Part shown: positions 42,762 to 51,556 of the stretch, one piece after another
How positions within the stretch are numbered: position 1 is the first letter of the stretch
How the letters are laid out: every line of letters starts with the position of its first letter
Assembly: GCF_000308515.1 (NCBI RefSeq)
Contig: NZ_BAFV01000040.1
Coordinates: 1-64,000 of the forward strand
Direction: 5' to 3'
Length of the DNA: 64,000 nt
DNA from: Nocardia carnea NBRC 14403
GTDB lineage: Bacteria; Actinomycetota; Actinomycetes; Mycobacteriales; Mycobacteriaceae
Made by a program: the position numbers and the translations under genes
The notes under the pieces: generated by a model
Told to the model about the DNA's origin: nothing
What the model saw: only the letters and a program-made list of their open reading frames with translations
Databases searched by the model: none

Positions 42762-43955
42762 GTGTCCGAGGCGGCAGGAGAAAACTCGCAGCGAGTGCGC
42801 GACTGGCTGGACAGCGGTATACCCACGCTCACCGGGCATTCCGACGGGCCGCCGCTCATCCCCCCGGGAACCGCGGCATCGACTGCCCGCCGGCATACCG
42901 ACCGGATCGCGACAACAACCGACGGCCGAGTCCGCCTGGACGGTGCGCGATTGCTGTCCGAACGCGCCGCTTTCACCGGCTCCCGTCGCGGCGGCACGAT
43001 ATCGGCCGGCCGGCACTGCCGCCTGCTGCCCACCGCCGACGGCTGGGCCGCCGTAAGCTGTGCCCGCCCGGACGACCCCGTTCTCCTCGGCGCCCTCGTC
43101 TGCGCCGATATCGGCGACGATCCGTGGCCGGCTGTGGCGGACTGGTTGCGCACGCATACCGGCGCCGAACTCGCCGAACGCGCCGAACTCCTGGGATTGG
43201 CCGCGGGCCCGATCGATACCGTCACCACAAAGGTCCCGGAACCGTTCGCTGCCCGCCCGGTGGCCGGCCTGCGCGTCGTCGACTTCAGCGCGCTGTGGGC
43301 AGGCCCGCTGTGCGCCCATCTACTCGGGCTGGCCGGTGCCCGCGTCATCAAGGTCGAGACTCCGGCCCGGCCCGACGGCGCCCGCCGCGGAGACCCCGAG
43401 TTCTACCGGCTGCTGCACGGCGGTCACGAATCCGTTGTTCTCGATCCCGGTGACCATATACAGCGTCGCGCCCTGCGGGAGCTCGTCGAATCCGCCGATA
43501 TCGTGATCGAGGCGTCCCGGCCGCGTGCGCTCGCCGGTTTCGGGCTGGACGCGGCGGAATTCGCCGGCTCCGGCGGAACGTGGATATCGATCACCGCGCA
43601 CGGTAGGGCCTCGAACCGGATCGGTTTCGGTGACGATATCGCCGCGACCGCGGGCCTGGTGGCGCGACCCGACCGGAACACACCACTGTTCGTGGGCGAT
43701 GCGATCGCCGATCCGCTGACGGGCCTGACCGCGGCGGTCCTGGCCATGTCGGCGCCTGCCGACGGTTCCGGCCATCTATGGGATATCTCCATGTCGGCGG
43801 TGGTCGCCGCGACCCTCGATTCCGGCTCGACCACCGTGCCGGCCGACGATTCGGCCGTCGTTGCTCCGCGCCGGCGCGAGCCGAGAGGCGTGGCCCCCGA
43901 GAGTGGCCGGGAGACCGCCGCCGTTCTCGCCGAACTGGGTGTGCGGCCCGGATGA
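42762..43955 (+). CDS. Rearranged CaiB/BaiF-family CoA-transferase-like protein
   Basis: A 397-residue protein whose halves are in unusual order. Residues 1-165 resemble the distal part of a CaiB domain (AGRHCRLLPTADGWAAV). The Rossmann-like start (LRVVDFSALWAGPLCAHLLGLAGARVIKVE) only begins near 168. The catalytic Asp of class III transferases is Ser345 (DISMSAVV), so transferase activity is doubtful. Actinobacteria have other proteins of this layout. GTG 42762 is a weakly supported start. It overlaps the amidohydrolase by four bases. Confidence 0.85.
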   Translation: MSEAAGENSQRVRDWLDSGIPTLTGHSDGPPLIPPGTAASTARRHTDRIATTTDGRVRLDGARLLSERAAFTGSRRGGTISAGRHCRLLPTADGWAAVSCARPDDPVLLGALVCADIGDDPWPAVADWLRTHTGAELAERAELLGLAAGPIDTVTTKVPEPFAARPVAGLRVVDFSALWAGPLCAHLLGLAGARVIKVETPARPDGARRGDPEFYRLLHGGHESVVLDPGDHIQRRALRELVESADIVIEASRPRALAGFGLDAAEFAGSGGTWISITAHGRASNRIGFGDDIAATAGLVARPDRNTPLFVGDAIADPLTGLTAAVLAMSAPADGSGHLWDISMSAVVAATLDSGSTTVPADDSAVVAPRRREPRGVAPESGRETAAVLAELGVRPG

Positions 43956-45343
43956 CGGAGCTACTGATCCGCGGTGCGGAGATATCCGCAGGGAACCGTG
44001 CCGACGTCCTGATCCGCGGTGGCGCCGTCGCCGCGGTCGGGCCCGGCCTGCCGGTGACCGGCCTTCCCACTCTCGATGCCGACGGCGGGGCGCTACTGCC
44101 GGGGCTGCACGACCACCACCTGCATCTCCATGCCATGGCCGCGGATACGAACTCGGTGCGCTGCGGCCCCCCGCAGGTGCGCACCGCCGGCCACCTCGCC
44201 CGCGCACTCACCGCGGCGCCGGGGGACGGATGGATCCGGGGAGTCGGCTATGTCGAAACTGTCGCCGGGCTACTCGATTCGGCCGGGCTCGACACACTGT
44301 GCCGTGACCGCCCGGTCCGCATGCAGCATCGCAGCGGCGCGATGTGGACGCTCAATTCCACCGCCGCCCGCCTCGTGGGGCTCGAGACGGCGACCGAACC
44401 CGGAGTGGAGCGCGATGAGTCCGGGCGCGCCACGGGGCGGGTCTGGCGCGCGGATACCTGGCTGCGGTCGCGGCTGCCCGATACCGGCCCGCCCGATCTC
44501 ACGGAAATCGGTACCCGGCTCGCCCGCTACGGGATCACCGGAATCACCGACGCCACCCCCGATCTACCGCAGGCCTCCCTTGCCGGGCTGATTGCGGCGA
44601 GGCGGACCGGCGCGCTCCCCCAGCGGCTGAATCTCCTCGGTGTTCCGCTCGGTCACACCGGCGGGCCCGAAGTCACCACCGGCGCGTACAAGATCGTGGT
44701 GGCCGATTCCGGGCTGCCCGACATCGACACCCTCGTGGGCACCATCGCACACGCCCACGCCCTAGGCCGGCCGGTCGCCGTGCACTGCGTGAGCCGCGAA
44801 GCGCTGCTCATCCTGCTCGCCGCATTCGACGAAACCGGTGCGTTTCCGGGCGACCGGATCGAGCACGGGGCGCTGATTCCGGCGGAATCCATCGCCACCC
44901 TCCACCGGCTCGGGATCACCGTGGTGACCCAGCCGGGTTTCCTCGCCGATCGCGGCGACGACTACCGGCGCCGGATCGAAGCCGACGACCTCCCGGACCT
45001 CTACCGCTGCCGGAGTCTGACGGAGGGTGGTGTGGGGCTGGCACTTTCCAGTGACGCCCCGTACGGACCGCTCGACCCCTGGCAGGTCATCGCCGCGGCC
45101 GCAGCGCGCCGCGCGCCCGACGGAGTCGTGGTGGGTGCCACCGAAGTACTCGGGGCGTCCTCGGCTCTCGGCCGTTACCTCGCGCCCCTGCACGATCCGG
45201 GCGGCCCCGCCCGCACCGTCGCGGCGGGCGCGCCGGCCGATCTGGTACTGCTGGACCGGCCGATCGAGCAAATGTTCCTGCACCCCACCGCGGACGCGGT
45301 GCGCATCACCCTCATCCAGGGAGAGATGGTTATTGCGCGATAG
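43952..45343 (+). CDS. YtcJ-like amidohydrolase
   Basis: A 463-residue metal-dependent hydrolase of the amidohydrolase_3/YtcJ group: HxH in HDHHLHLHAM (about 55), a likely carbamylated Lys in AYKIVVADSG, His in VHCVS, EHGALI and the Asp in LSSDAPYG. It probably cleaves an amide or N-acyl bond. ATG 43952 overlaps the transferase-like stop by four bases; the longer frame upstream is a shadow. Substrate unknown. Confidence 0.88.
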   Translation: MTELLIRGAEISAGNRADVLIRGGAVAAVGPGLPVTGLPTLDADGGALLPGLHDHHLHLHAMAADTNSVRCGPPQVRTAGHLARALTAAPGDGWIRGVGYVETVAGLLDSAGLDTLCRDRPVRMQHRSGAMWTLNSTAARLVGLETATEPGVERDESGRATGRVWRADTWLRSRLPDTGPPDLTEIGTRLARYGITGITDATPDLPQASLAGLIAARRTGALPQRLNLLGVPLGHTGGPEVTTGAYKIVVADSGLPDIDTLVGTIAHAHALGRPVAVHCVSREALLILLAAFDETGAFPGDRIEHGALIPAESIATLHRLGITVVTQPGFLADRGDDYRRRIEADDLPDLYRCRSLTEGGVGLALSSDAPYGPLDPWQVIAAAAARRAPDGVVVGATEVLGASSALGRYLAPLHDPGGPARTVAAGAPADLVLLDRPIEQMFLHPTADAVRITLIQGEMVIAR

Positions 45344-45417
45344 TCGCCGGACCGCCATCGCCGCGGTCACGGCCGCACTGCCGGACCGGCACCGGCCGGA
45401 TCGTGGGGAAGCGCGGA

Positions 45418-46521
45418 TCAGATACCGACGAGATCGGCCAGCAGATCGGTGTGGTGGGCGTGGTCTCCGAACAGAGGCTCTGTGGCCTTGGCCCGGCGGA
45501 AGTACAGATGCGGGTCCGCCTCCCAGGTGAACCCGATACCGCCGTGGATCTGGATGTTCTGCGACGCGCACAACGTCAGGCACTCCGCCGCTTGCGATTT
45601 CGCCATCACCGCGACGCGGGGGAACTCCTCGTTATCCGATTCGGCGCACATCGACGCGTACATCACCGTCGCCTGCGCCGCATCGATCGCGATCGCCATA
45701 TCGGCGCATTTGTGCTTGATCGCCTGGAACGAACCGATCGGGCGGTTGAACTGGACGCGCTGTTTGGCGTACGTCACCGCCATTTCCAGCACGGCCTCGG
45801 CCGCGCCGAGGGCCTCGTTCGCGAGCAGTGTGCGCACCAGATCGACAACGCGGCCGATCGATTCCGGATCCGACCCCAGCAGCGCGGCCGGGGTATCGGT
45901 CAGCTCGACGGTCGCCACGGGCCGGGTCGGGTCCAGTGACGGTTGGGCGGTGATGCGCACACCGGCCGCCCCGGATTCGATGACGTACAGACCCACCGTG
46001 TCCCCGGCCGGTGTCAGCGCGGGCACCACCAGCAGGTCGGCCACGTGCCCGAAGGCGACGTAGTCGAGCCGGCCGGTGAGCAGCGGGGCGGAGGGGTCGC
46101 CGGTGGCGCGTACCCGCGCGGCGGCGACCGTGGTGTCCTTTGCTCCGCTGAGCGCGAGGGCGCCGATCGCACTGCCGTCGAGGAGTTCCGGCAGCAGCGC
46201 ACGATGCTGTTCGGCACTGCCGAGCCGTAGGACGGCTTCGATGGCGCCGGTGGTGCCGAGCATCGGCACCGGGGTGAGCGCACGGCCCAGTTCCTGGGCG
46301 ACGATCGCGGTTTCGAGGACGCTGAATCCACCGCCGCCGAACTCCTCGGCGATATGCAGGCCCGGGATCCCCATGTTCGAGGTCAGCAACTGCCAGGTCT
46401 CGGCATCGTAGGTGCCGTGTTCGGCGACCTCGCGCACGCGGGTCATCGGGGCACGTTCGGACAGGAGACGGCGCAGCGAGCTCCGGAACTCCTCCTGGTC
46501 GGAGTCGAAAGCGAAGTACAC
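45418..46521 (-). CDS. Acyl-CoA dehydrogenase, short subunit type
   Basis: A 367-residue ACAD-fold protein. The C-terminus ends in IHGGIGFTWEADPHLYFRRAK and lacks a YEGT-type catalytic motif. Adjacent on the same strand is a 419-residue ACAD, the arrangement of obligate heterotetrameric steroid ACADs (ChsE1-ChsE2 type). It is likely the partner subunit. The GTG start at 46521 has a poor ribosome site. Confidence 0.88.
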   Translation of the reverse strand: MYFAFDSDQEEFRSSLRRLLSERAPMTRVREVAEHGTYDAETWQLLTSNMGIPGLHIAEEFGGGGFSVLETAIVAQELGRALTPVPMLGTTGAIEAVLRLGSAEQHRALLPELLDGSAIGALALSGAKDTTVAAARVRATGDPSAPLLTGRLDYVAFGHVADLLVVPALTPAGDTVGLYVIESGAAGVRITAQPSLDPTRPVATVELTDTPAALLGSDPESIGRVVDLVRTLLANEALGAAEAVLEMAVTYAKQRVQFNRPIGSFQAIKHKCADMAIAIDAAQATVMYASMCAESDNEEFPRVAVMAKSQAAECLTLCASQNIQIHGGIGFTWEADPHLYFRRAKATEPLFGDHAHHTDLLADLVGI

Positions 46522-46575
46522 GGTGAAACTTTTCCGTTCTTCCGTTCCGCCACGGTGATGGCGGAAAGCAGCGAG

Positions 46576-47835
46576 TCAGGCGCTCTTACGGCGTCCGATG
46601 TCCTGGAAGGGCCCGCCGTCGAGGCGGGGCTCCTTCGGCAACCCGAGCAGTTGTTCGCCGATGATGTTGCGCTGGATCTGCGAACTACCGCCGTAGATGG
46701 TGGCGGCGCGGGCGTAGAGCGCGATATCGGTCCAGCAGCGCGACGAATTGTCGGCGCCGGGATTGGGGGTCACCAGCATGCCGTCGTTGCCGCCGCCGGT
46801 CGGGGTGAGCACCTCGAGGCCGAGAATCTGCATTCCGACCTCGGTGAGCCGCTGGAAGAATTCGCTCCAGATCACCTTGGAGAACGAACCGTCCACACCG
46901 TAGGAACCACCGTTGAGCAGTTTGGTGAGCGCGCGGTAACCGCGGAAACGCATGGTCTGCACCCGAGACCAGCACCATGCCAGTTCGGCGCGGATCCGCG
47001 GGTCGGAGGTGAGACCGCGTTCCCGGGCCAGTTCGATGAGCCGTTCGACCTCGCGGCCGAAGCGGACGGCGTCGGTGGTGGCGCGCACCCCGCGCTCGAA
47101 ACCGAGCAGGGTGTTGGCCGTATTCCAGCCGCCGCCGACCCTGCCGAGAACATAGGAGGCCGGTGTCCGGGCGTCGGTGAAGAACACCTCGCTGAAGGCG
47201 ACATAGCCCGCCGCGTTGACAATCGGGCGTACCTCGACCCCCGGCTGGTCCATCGGCACCAGCAGGAACGACAGCCCCTTGTGTTTGGCCACCGCCGGAT
47301 CGGTCCGGGCGATCACGAAGATCCAATTGGCCCGGTGCCCCTGGGAGGTCCAGGTCTTCTGGCCGTTGATCACCCATTCGTCGCCCTCGAGGACGGCGCG
47401 CGTCCGCATCCCGGCGAGGTCCGAACCGGCTTCGGGTTCCGAATAGCCCTGGCACCAGACGTGTTCGCCGGACAGCACCCGGGGCAGGAAGTACTGCTTC
47501 TGTTCCTCGGTGCCGAGTACGGTCATGGTGTTGCCGAGCAGTTTGATACCGAGGGTGTCGTTTTCGGTGCCGTCCGGTACCCCGAGCCGCATGAGCTCCT
47601 CGTTCAGCACCACCTGCTCGATACTCGACAACCCGGCCCCGCCGTACTCTTGCGGCCAGGAGACAGCGAGCAGGTCGTTGTCGGAGAGTACTTTGCGCCA
47701 GCTGGTCAGGAATTCTTCCTGCTCGGATTCCGCCAGCGCCCCGATACCGCGCCACCCCTGCGGCAGTTTCGATTCGAGCAGCGCCCGGATCTTTCCGCGG
47801 TACGCCTCCGCTTCGGCGGGATAGGTGATATCCAT
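46576..47835 (-). CDS. Acyl-CoA dehydrogenase, long subunit type
   Basis: A 419-residue ACAD with [11 protein letters not shown] and [10 protein letters not shown]. The C-terminal motif is [11 protein letters not shown], where Gly replaces the usual YEGT Glu, so the base must come from another position or from the partner at 45418. ATG 47835 directly follows the stop region of the CaiB double protein (three-base gap), indicating one operon. Confidence 0.9.
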   Translation of the reverse strand: MDITYPAEAEAYRGKIRALLESKLPQGWRGIGALAESEQEEFLTSWRKVLSDNDLLAVSWPQEYGGAGLSSIEQVVLNEELMRLGVPDGTENDTLGIKLLGNTMTVLGTEEQKQYFLPRVLSGEHVWCQGYSEPEAGSDLAGMRTRAVLEGDEWVINGQKTWTSQGHRANWIFVIARTDPAVAKHKGLSFLLVPMDQPGVEVRPIVNAAGYVAFSEVFFTDARTPASYVLGRVGGGWNTANTLLGFERGVRATTDAVRFGREVERLIELARERGLTSDPRIRAELAWCWSRVQTMRFRGYRALTKLLNGGSYGVDGSFSKVIWSEFFQRLTEVGMQILGLEVLTPTGGGNDGMLVTPNPGADNSSRCWTDIALYARAATIYGGSSQIQRNIIGEQLLGLPKEPRLDGGPFQDIGRRKSA

Positions 47836-47838
47836 GGT

Positions 47839-50202
47839 TCAGGATTCCTTTGCCGCGGCCGTGGGCAGTGCACACACGGTCGCCATCAGTGCGGTGATCT
47901 CGTCGGCGGTATAGCCGATTTCGCCCAGGATCTCGGCCGAATGCTCGCCGAGCCGGGGGCTGCCGCCCTTGAACCGGCCGGGCGTATCGGACAGGTGGAT
48001 CACCATGCCGACCTCACGCGACCAGCCGTATTCCGGGTGGTGGTGTTCGACCACTCGCTGCGAGTCGAGGGCCCATTCCTCCCACAGCAGTTCGGGCATG
48101 ATCGGATAGTCGAGAGGGATCTCGGCGGGCACCTGGTTGCCGTCCAGCACCGCGAACGCGTCGGCGCTGGTGAGTTCGGTGAACCTTTCGGTGAGCCGTT
48201 GGGCCAGTGCGTCGGCGTGCGTGGTCCGGTCGGCGGTGGTCGCGAACCGTGTATCCGCGGCCAGATCGCCCAGGTTCAGGGCACTGACGAGCCTGCCGAA
48301 GGCCGCGTCACCGAACACCGCGATCGCGATCCAGCCGTCGATCGTGCGATACAGCCGGTAGAGCGGCGACAGACCCATCTGCTCGGCGTCCAGCCGATGC
48401 GCGGGGACCGCGGCGCCGTCCACGGTGGCGCAGTGCTCGCTGATCACGAACAGGCTCGAATGCAGCTGCGGGCTCTCGACGTACTGTCCCACACCGGTAT
48501 TGGCCCGATGGTGCAGGGCCAGCAGCACGGAGACGGCGCCGAGGAACCCGTTGTAGAGGTCTTCGTTACCGATCACCCGGCGGATCGGCGGATTCCCCTC
48601 GCCGGCTCCTTCGAAGTTCAGCCCGACCAGGCCCGAGACGAGCGGAGCGAACGATTTCAGCGTGGATTTCGGCCCCGCGGAACCGAATCCGGGCAGGTAC
48701 GCGTAGATCAGGTCGGGGTTGATCGCCTTCAACTGCTCGTAGCCGAGGCCGATCTTCTCGGCCTTGCCGGGACGATAGTTCTGCATCACCACATCGGCCT
48801 CGGCAACGAGGCGGTGCGCGATCTCCTGACCTTCGGCGGAGCGCAGGTCGAGTGCGATGGTGCGCTTACCGCGGTTGGCGCCTTCGAACAGATCGCCGAG
48901 CGGGCGCATCTGGTCGCCGGCCAGCGGTTCGATCTTGATCACCTCGGCGCCGAGATCCGACAGCAGCCGGGAACCGAAACCGGTGGCGAAGTAGGAGCTG
49001 AAATCCAGGATGCGCACACCTTGCAACGGTGCGGCCACCGGGTCGCCGGTCGGCGCGGGCGCCCACTGCGGCGAACGGGAGATCTCGTCGATCCGGCCGT
49101 TGTGCGCACCGACGCGCGGGGCGGGATCCGGCGTGCCCGGGTCGGATTTCTCGAAACGGACGACCGGGCCGATCTGACGGAGGGTGCCGTGGTCGGGATC
49201 CGGGATATCGACCGCGATTTCGGCGAACCGCACCTGATCGTCGGCGAAGGTCTCTTCGGGATGCAGCACGGGCAGGGCCGCGATATCGGCGGCGTGGAAG
49301 AGTTCGAGCCATTCGTCGCGCGGGCGGGAGCGGAACGCTTCCGGCACCTTGTTCCGGGCGATATCCAGTTCCACGTCGTCGAGCGGTACCGCCATCTCCG
49401 GTCCGGCGATGGTCTGTGTCTGCTCGCCGAAGCCCAGCAGATCCATCATCCGCTTGTAGGAGCCCGGGCCACCGGTGTGCGGGATCAGCCATTTACCGTC
49501 CGCGCACTGGAACGGGTCGGTGATGAGCCGTTTGTTGCCGAAACCCTTCTGGTTGCCGCTGCGGGCGAGATAGGAGATGTCCTGCTCGTTCCACCACCAG
49601 TTCATCGACGAGATGGCCAGCATGCCGTCCAGCAGGGATGTGTCGACCTTCTGCCCGGTGCCGTTGACCTTGCGGGCGCGCAACGCGGCGAGGATGCCGA
49701 TCGTGGTGATGAACGCCGTCCCGTAGGACACCGTGGGATGCCCCATGAAGACCGGCCCGTCGCGATGTCCCTGCTGTTCGGCCATCTGGCCGAGCCGTGC
49801 GTTGAGCAGCGCTTCGTAGCCGGGACGGTCGGCCAGCGGGCCGTCGGTGCCGTACCCGGTGACCGAGCAGTACACCAGTTCCGGGAATTTCTCGTGCCAT
49901 GCGTCGTAGCCGATGCCGAGCGCATCGGCCCGGCCCGCGCCGAAGGATTCGACGAATACGTCCGCACCGGCTACGAGTCGTTCGGCGATCGCGCGGCCTT
50001 CGGGAGTGCCCAGATCGGCCTCGACGCTCCACTTCCCGCGATCGGTCGATTTCCGCAGGACGGAATCCGCATCGGCCGGCCCGCCGGGACGTTCGAGTTT
50101 GACGACCCGGGCGCCGTAGTCGGCGAGCAGCATCGTCGAGATGGCCGCGGGCATTCCCCAGCTCGCGTCGATCACGACGAGTCCGTCGAGTGGACCAGCC
50201 AT
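47839..50202 (-). CDS. Double-domain CaiB/BaiF CoA-transferase
   Basis: A 787-residue tandem fusion: domain one about 5-375, domain two about 393-775, each beginning with a CaiB Rossmann start (LDGLVVIDASWGM; LQGVRILDFSSYF). The expected catalytic Asp is present in domain one (Asp192, TSLLDGML) but is His581 in domain two (SPQLHSSL). So one half may be catalytic and the other structural or regulatory. It is upstream of the ACAD pair in the operon and likely activates their acid substrate. Confidence 0.9.
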   Translation of the reverse strand: MAGPLDGLVVIDASWGMPAAISTMLLADYGARVVKLERPGGPADADSVLRKSTDRGKWSVEADLGTPEGRAIAERLVAGADVFVESFGAGRADALGIGYDAWHEKFPELVYCSVTGYGTDGPLADRPGYEALLNARLGQMAEQQGHRDGPVFMGHPTVSYGTAFITTIGILAALRARKVNGTGQKVDTSLLDGMLAISSMNWWWNEQDISYLARSGNQKGFGNKRLITDPFQCADGKWLIPHTGGPGSYKRMMDLLGFGEQTQTIAGPEMAVPLDDVELDIARNKVPEAFRSRPRDEWLELFHAADIAALPVLHPEETFADDQVRFAEIAVDIPDPDHGTLRQIGPVVRFEKSDPGTPDPAPRVGAHNGRIDEISRSPQWAPAPTGDPVAAPLQGVRILDFSSYFATGFGSRLLSDLGAEVIKIEPLAGDQMRPLGDLFEGANRGKRTIALDLRSAEGQEIAHRLVAEADVVMQNYRPGKAEKIGLGYEQLKAINPDLIYAYLPGFGSAGPKSTLKSFAPLVSGLVGLNFEGAGEGNPPIRRVIGNEDLYNGFLGAVSVLLALHHRANTGVGQYVESPQLHSSLFVISEHCATVDGAAVPAHRLDAEQMGLSPLYRLYRTIDGWIAIAVFGDAAFGRLVSALNLGDLAADTRFATTADRTTHADALAQRLTERFTELTSADAFAVLDGNQVPAEIPLDYPIMPELLWEEWALDSQRVVEHHHPEYGWSREVGMVIHLSDTPGRFKGGSPRLGEHSAEILGEIGYTADEITALMATVCALPTAAAKES

Positions 50203-50296
50203 CAGAGACTCCTTCTGTTACACGATTGCCGCACCGCCCGCGCCCGCCCGGGGCGCGCGATATCGCGGCACATGACTTCCGAGTGGTGCCGTGGTC

Positions 50297-50437
50297 CTAG
50301 TCGGACGAGGGCAGCGGTTTGGCGGTGAGCAGTTCCATCGGCGCGCCGTGGCAGGTGAAACCGCCTTCCCCCTTTTTGACGCAGATGACCTGGGTAGAAC
50401 AGGTGGCGCAGGTGTAGCGCTTACCGGTTTCGTTCAT
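50297..50437 (-). CDS. Desulforedoxin-like mini-protein (variant)
   Basis: A 46-residue protein with CATC (9-12) and FTCHGAPMELL (Cys at 28, His next to it). This matches the N-terminal Fe(Cys)4 domain of desulfoferrodoxins except that the paired CC is CH. Fe coordination by Cys3His or a zinc site is possible. AGGAGA lies upstream of ATG 50437. It is co-directional with a sister gene 26 bases upstream. Confidence 0.8.
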   Translation of the reverse strand: MNETGKRYTCATCSTQVICVKKGEGGFTCHGAPMELLTAKPLPSSD

Positions 50438-50463
50438 CGGGGCTTCTCCTGGATCTGATGCGG

Positions 50464-50613
50464 TCAGCGACCGGCGAAAGTGACCTCGAGTGCGACGCCG
50501 CAGCAGCTCAGCGCGGAACCGCCGGCGGTCGTGACGATTGCTTCCGAGCCGCATTCGTTGCAGCGCAACCGGCTGCCGTTACCGGCCTCGGTACCTGCGG
50601 TGTTGTCGGACAT
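50464..50613 (-). CDS. Desulforedoxin-like mini-protein
   Basis: A 49-residue protein with LRCNECGSE (18-21) and ALSCCGVALEV (CC near 38), the CxxC...CC pattern of desulforedoxin, which binds one iron in a homodimer. AAGGAG precedes ATG 50613. It is the first gene after the promoter at 50696-50724 and is followed by its CH variant. It could be an electron carrier for the nearby acyl-CoA dehydrogenases (inference). Confidence 0.82.
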   Translation of the reverse strand: MSDNTAGTEAGNGSRLRCNECGSEAIVTTAGGSALSCCGVALEVTFAGR

Positions 50614-50695
50614 CCTCACTCCTTCGCTGTGGTGTGCACCGGCAGTACGGGGTTTGCGTCCCACGCCTACCGGGATGCGAAACGTTCGCCAGTTC

Positions 50696-50724
50696 ACCAT
50701 AATCATAGTCATGAATTAAGGCAA
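50696..50724 (-). promoter_or_regulatory. Promoter of the mini-protein operon
   Basis: Minus strand: TTGCCT (50719-50724), 17-base spacer, TATGGT (50696-50701). The surrounding ATGAAACCTTGCCTTAA (50716-50732) matches 15 of 17 bases at the dctQM promoter (57611-57627), suggesting a common regulator. Confidence 0.6.
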
Positions 50725-50770
50725 GGTTTCATCCCATGACCCGCCGGTTGCCGGCGCGTCCGGCAGCGGG

Positions 50771-51511
50771 TCACATCAACCGGCCACCGGTCACCTCGAG
50801 CACCGTGCCCGTCATATAGCTCGACAGGTCACTGGCCAGGAACAACACCACGGAGGCGACTTCGCTCGGCAGGCCCGCACGTCCCAGCGGGATCTCCGCC
50901 ATCTTCTGCTCCCAGATCCGCTCGGGCATGGCCTCGGTCATCGGCGTCTGGATCAGCCCCGGCTGTACGGCGTTGACCCGCACATTCTTGAACGCGACCT
51001 CCTTGGCCGCGGCCTTGGTGAGACCGACGATTCCGGCCTTGGCGGCCGAATAGTTGGTCTGCCCGACGAGGCCCACCTTGCCCGACAGCGAGGAGATGTT
51101 CACGATTGCCCCCGCCCCGTGCTCACGCATCCGGTTCGCGGCCGCCCGGGTACCGTTCCACGCGCCTTTCAGGTGCACCGCGACGACATCGTCGAAATCC
51201 GCTTCGCTCATCCGGCGCATGGTCGCGTCCCGGGTCATCCCCGCGTTGTTCACGAAGACACCGAGCGGACCGAACGTGTCCTCGGCGGTTTCCACCAGGT
51301 CTGCCACCGCGGCACCGTCGCGCACATCGCAACGTACGTACGCGGCATTGTCCGCCCCGCCGAGCTCGGCCACCGCCCGCGCACCGGCATCGTCGTTGAT
51401 ATCGGCCACGACAACACGGGCCCCCTCACCGACGAAGGTGCGCGCGATCTCCAGGCCGATCCCCTGCGCGGCCCCCGTGACGACGGCGACCTTTCCTGCC
51501 AGCAGTCCCAC
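50771..51511 (-). CDS. SDR-family oxidoreductase (FabG-like)
   Basis: A 246-residue classical SDR ([12 protein letters not shown], catalytic YSAAKAG), of the size and pattern of 3-oxoacyl-ACP/CoA reductases; here more likely a 3-hydroxyacyl-CoA dehydrogenase. GTG 51511 has GGAG six bases upstream. It lies downstream of the CaiB (51557) and ACAD (52767) genes in one minus-strand operon. Confidence 0.92.
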   Translation of the reverse strand: MGLLAGKVAVVTGAAQGIGLEIARTFVGEGARVVVADINDDAGARAVAELGGADNAAYVRCDVRDGAAVADLVETAEDTFGPLGVFVNNAGMTRDATMRRMSEADFDDVVAVHLKGAWNGTRAAANRMREHGAGAIVNISSLSGKVGLVGQTNYSAAKAGIVGLTKAAAKEVAFKNVRVNAVQPGLIQTPMTEAMPERIWEQKMAEIPLGRAGLPSEVASVVLFLASDLSSYMTGTVLEVTGGRLM

Positions 51512-51556
51512 TGCCGCTCCAATCGTTGATCTGTGAATACGACGCGCGAGCGCGCG

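Noticed and set aside
46354..50328. A 1324-codon open frame on the plus strand
   Set aside because: It lies antisense to the ACAD and double CaiB genes, whose motifs are clear. Its translation is Gly/Arg/His-rich without domains, an effect of high G+C on the complementary strand.
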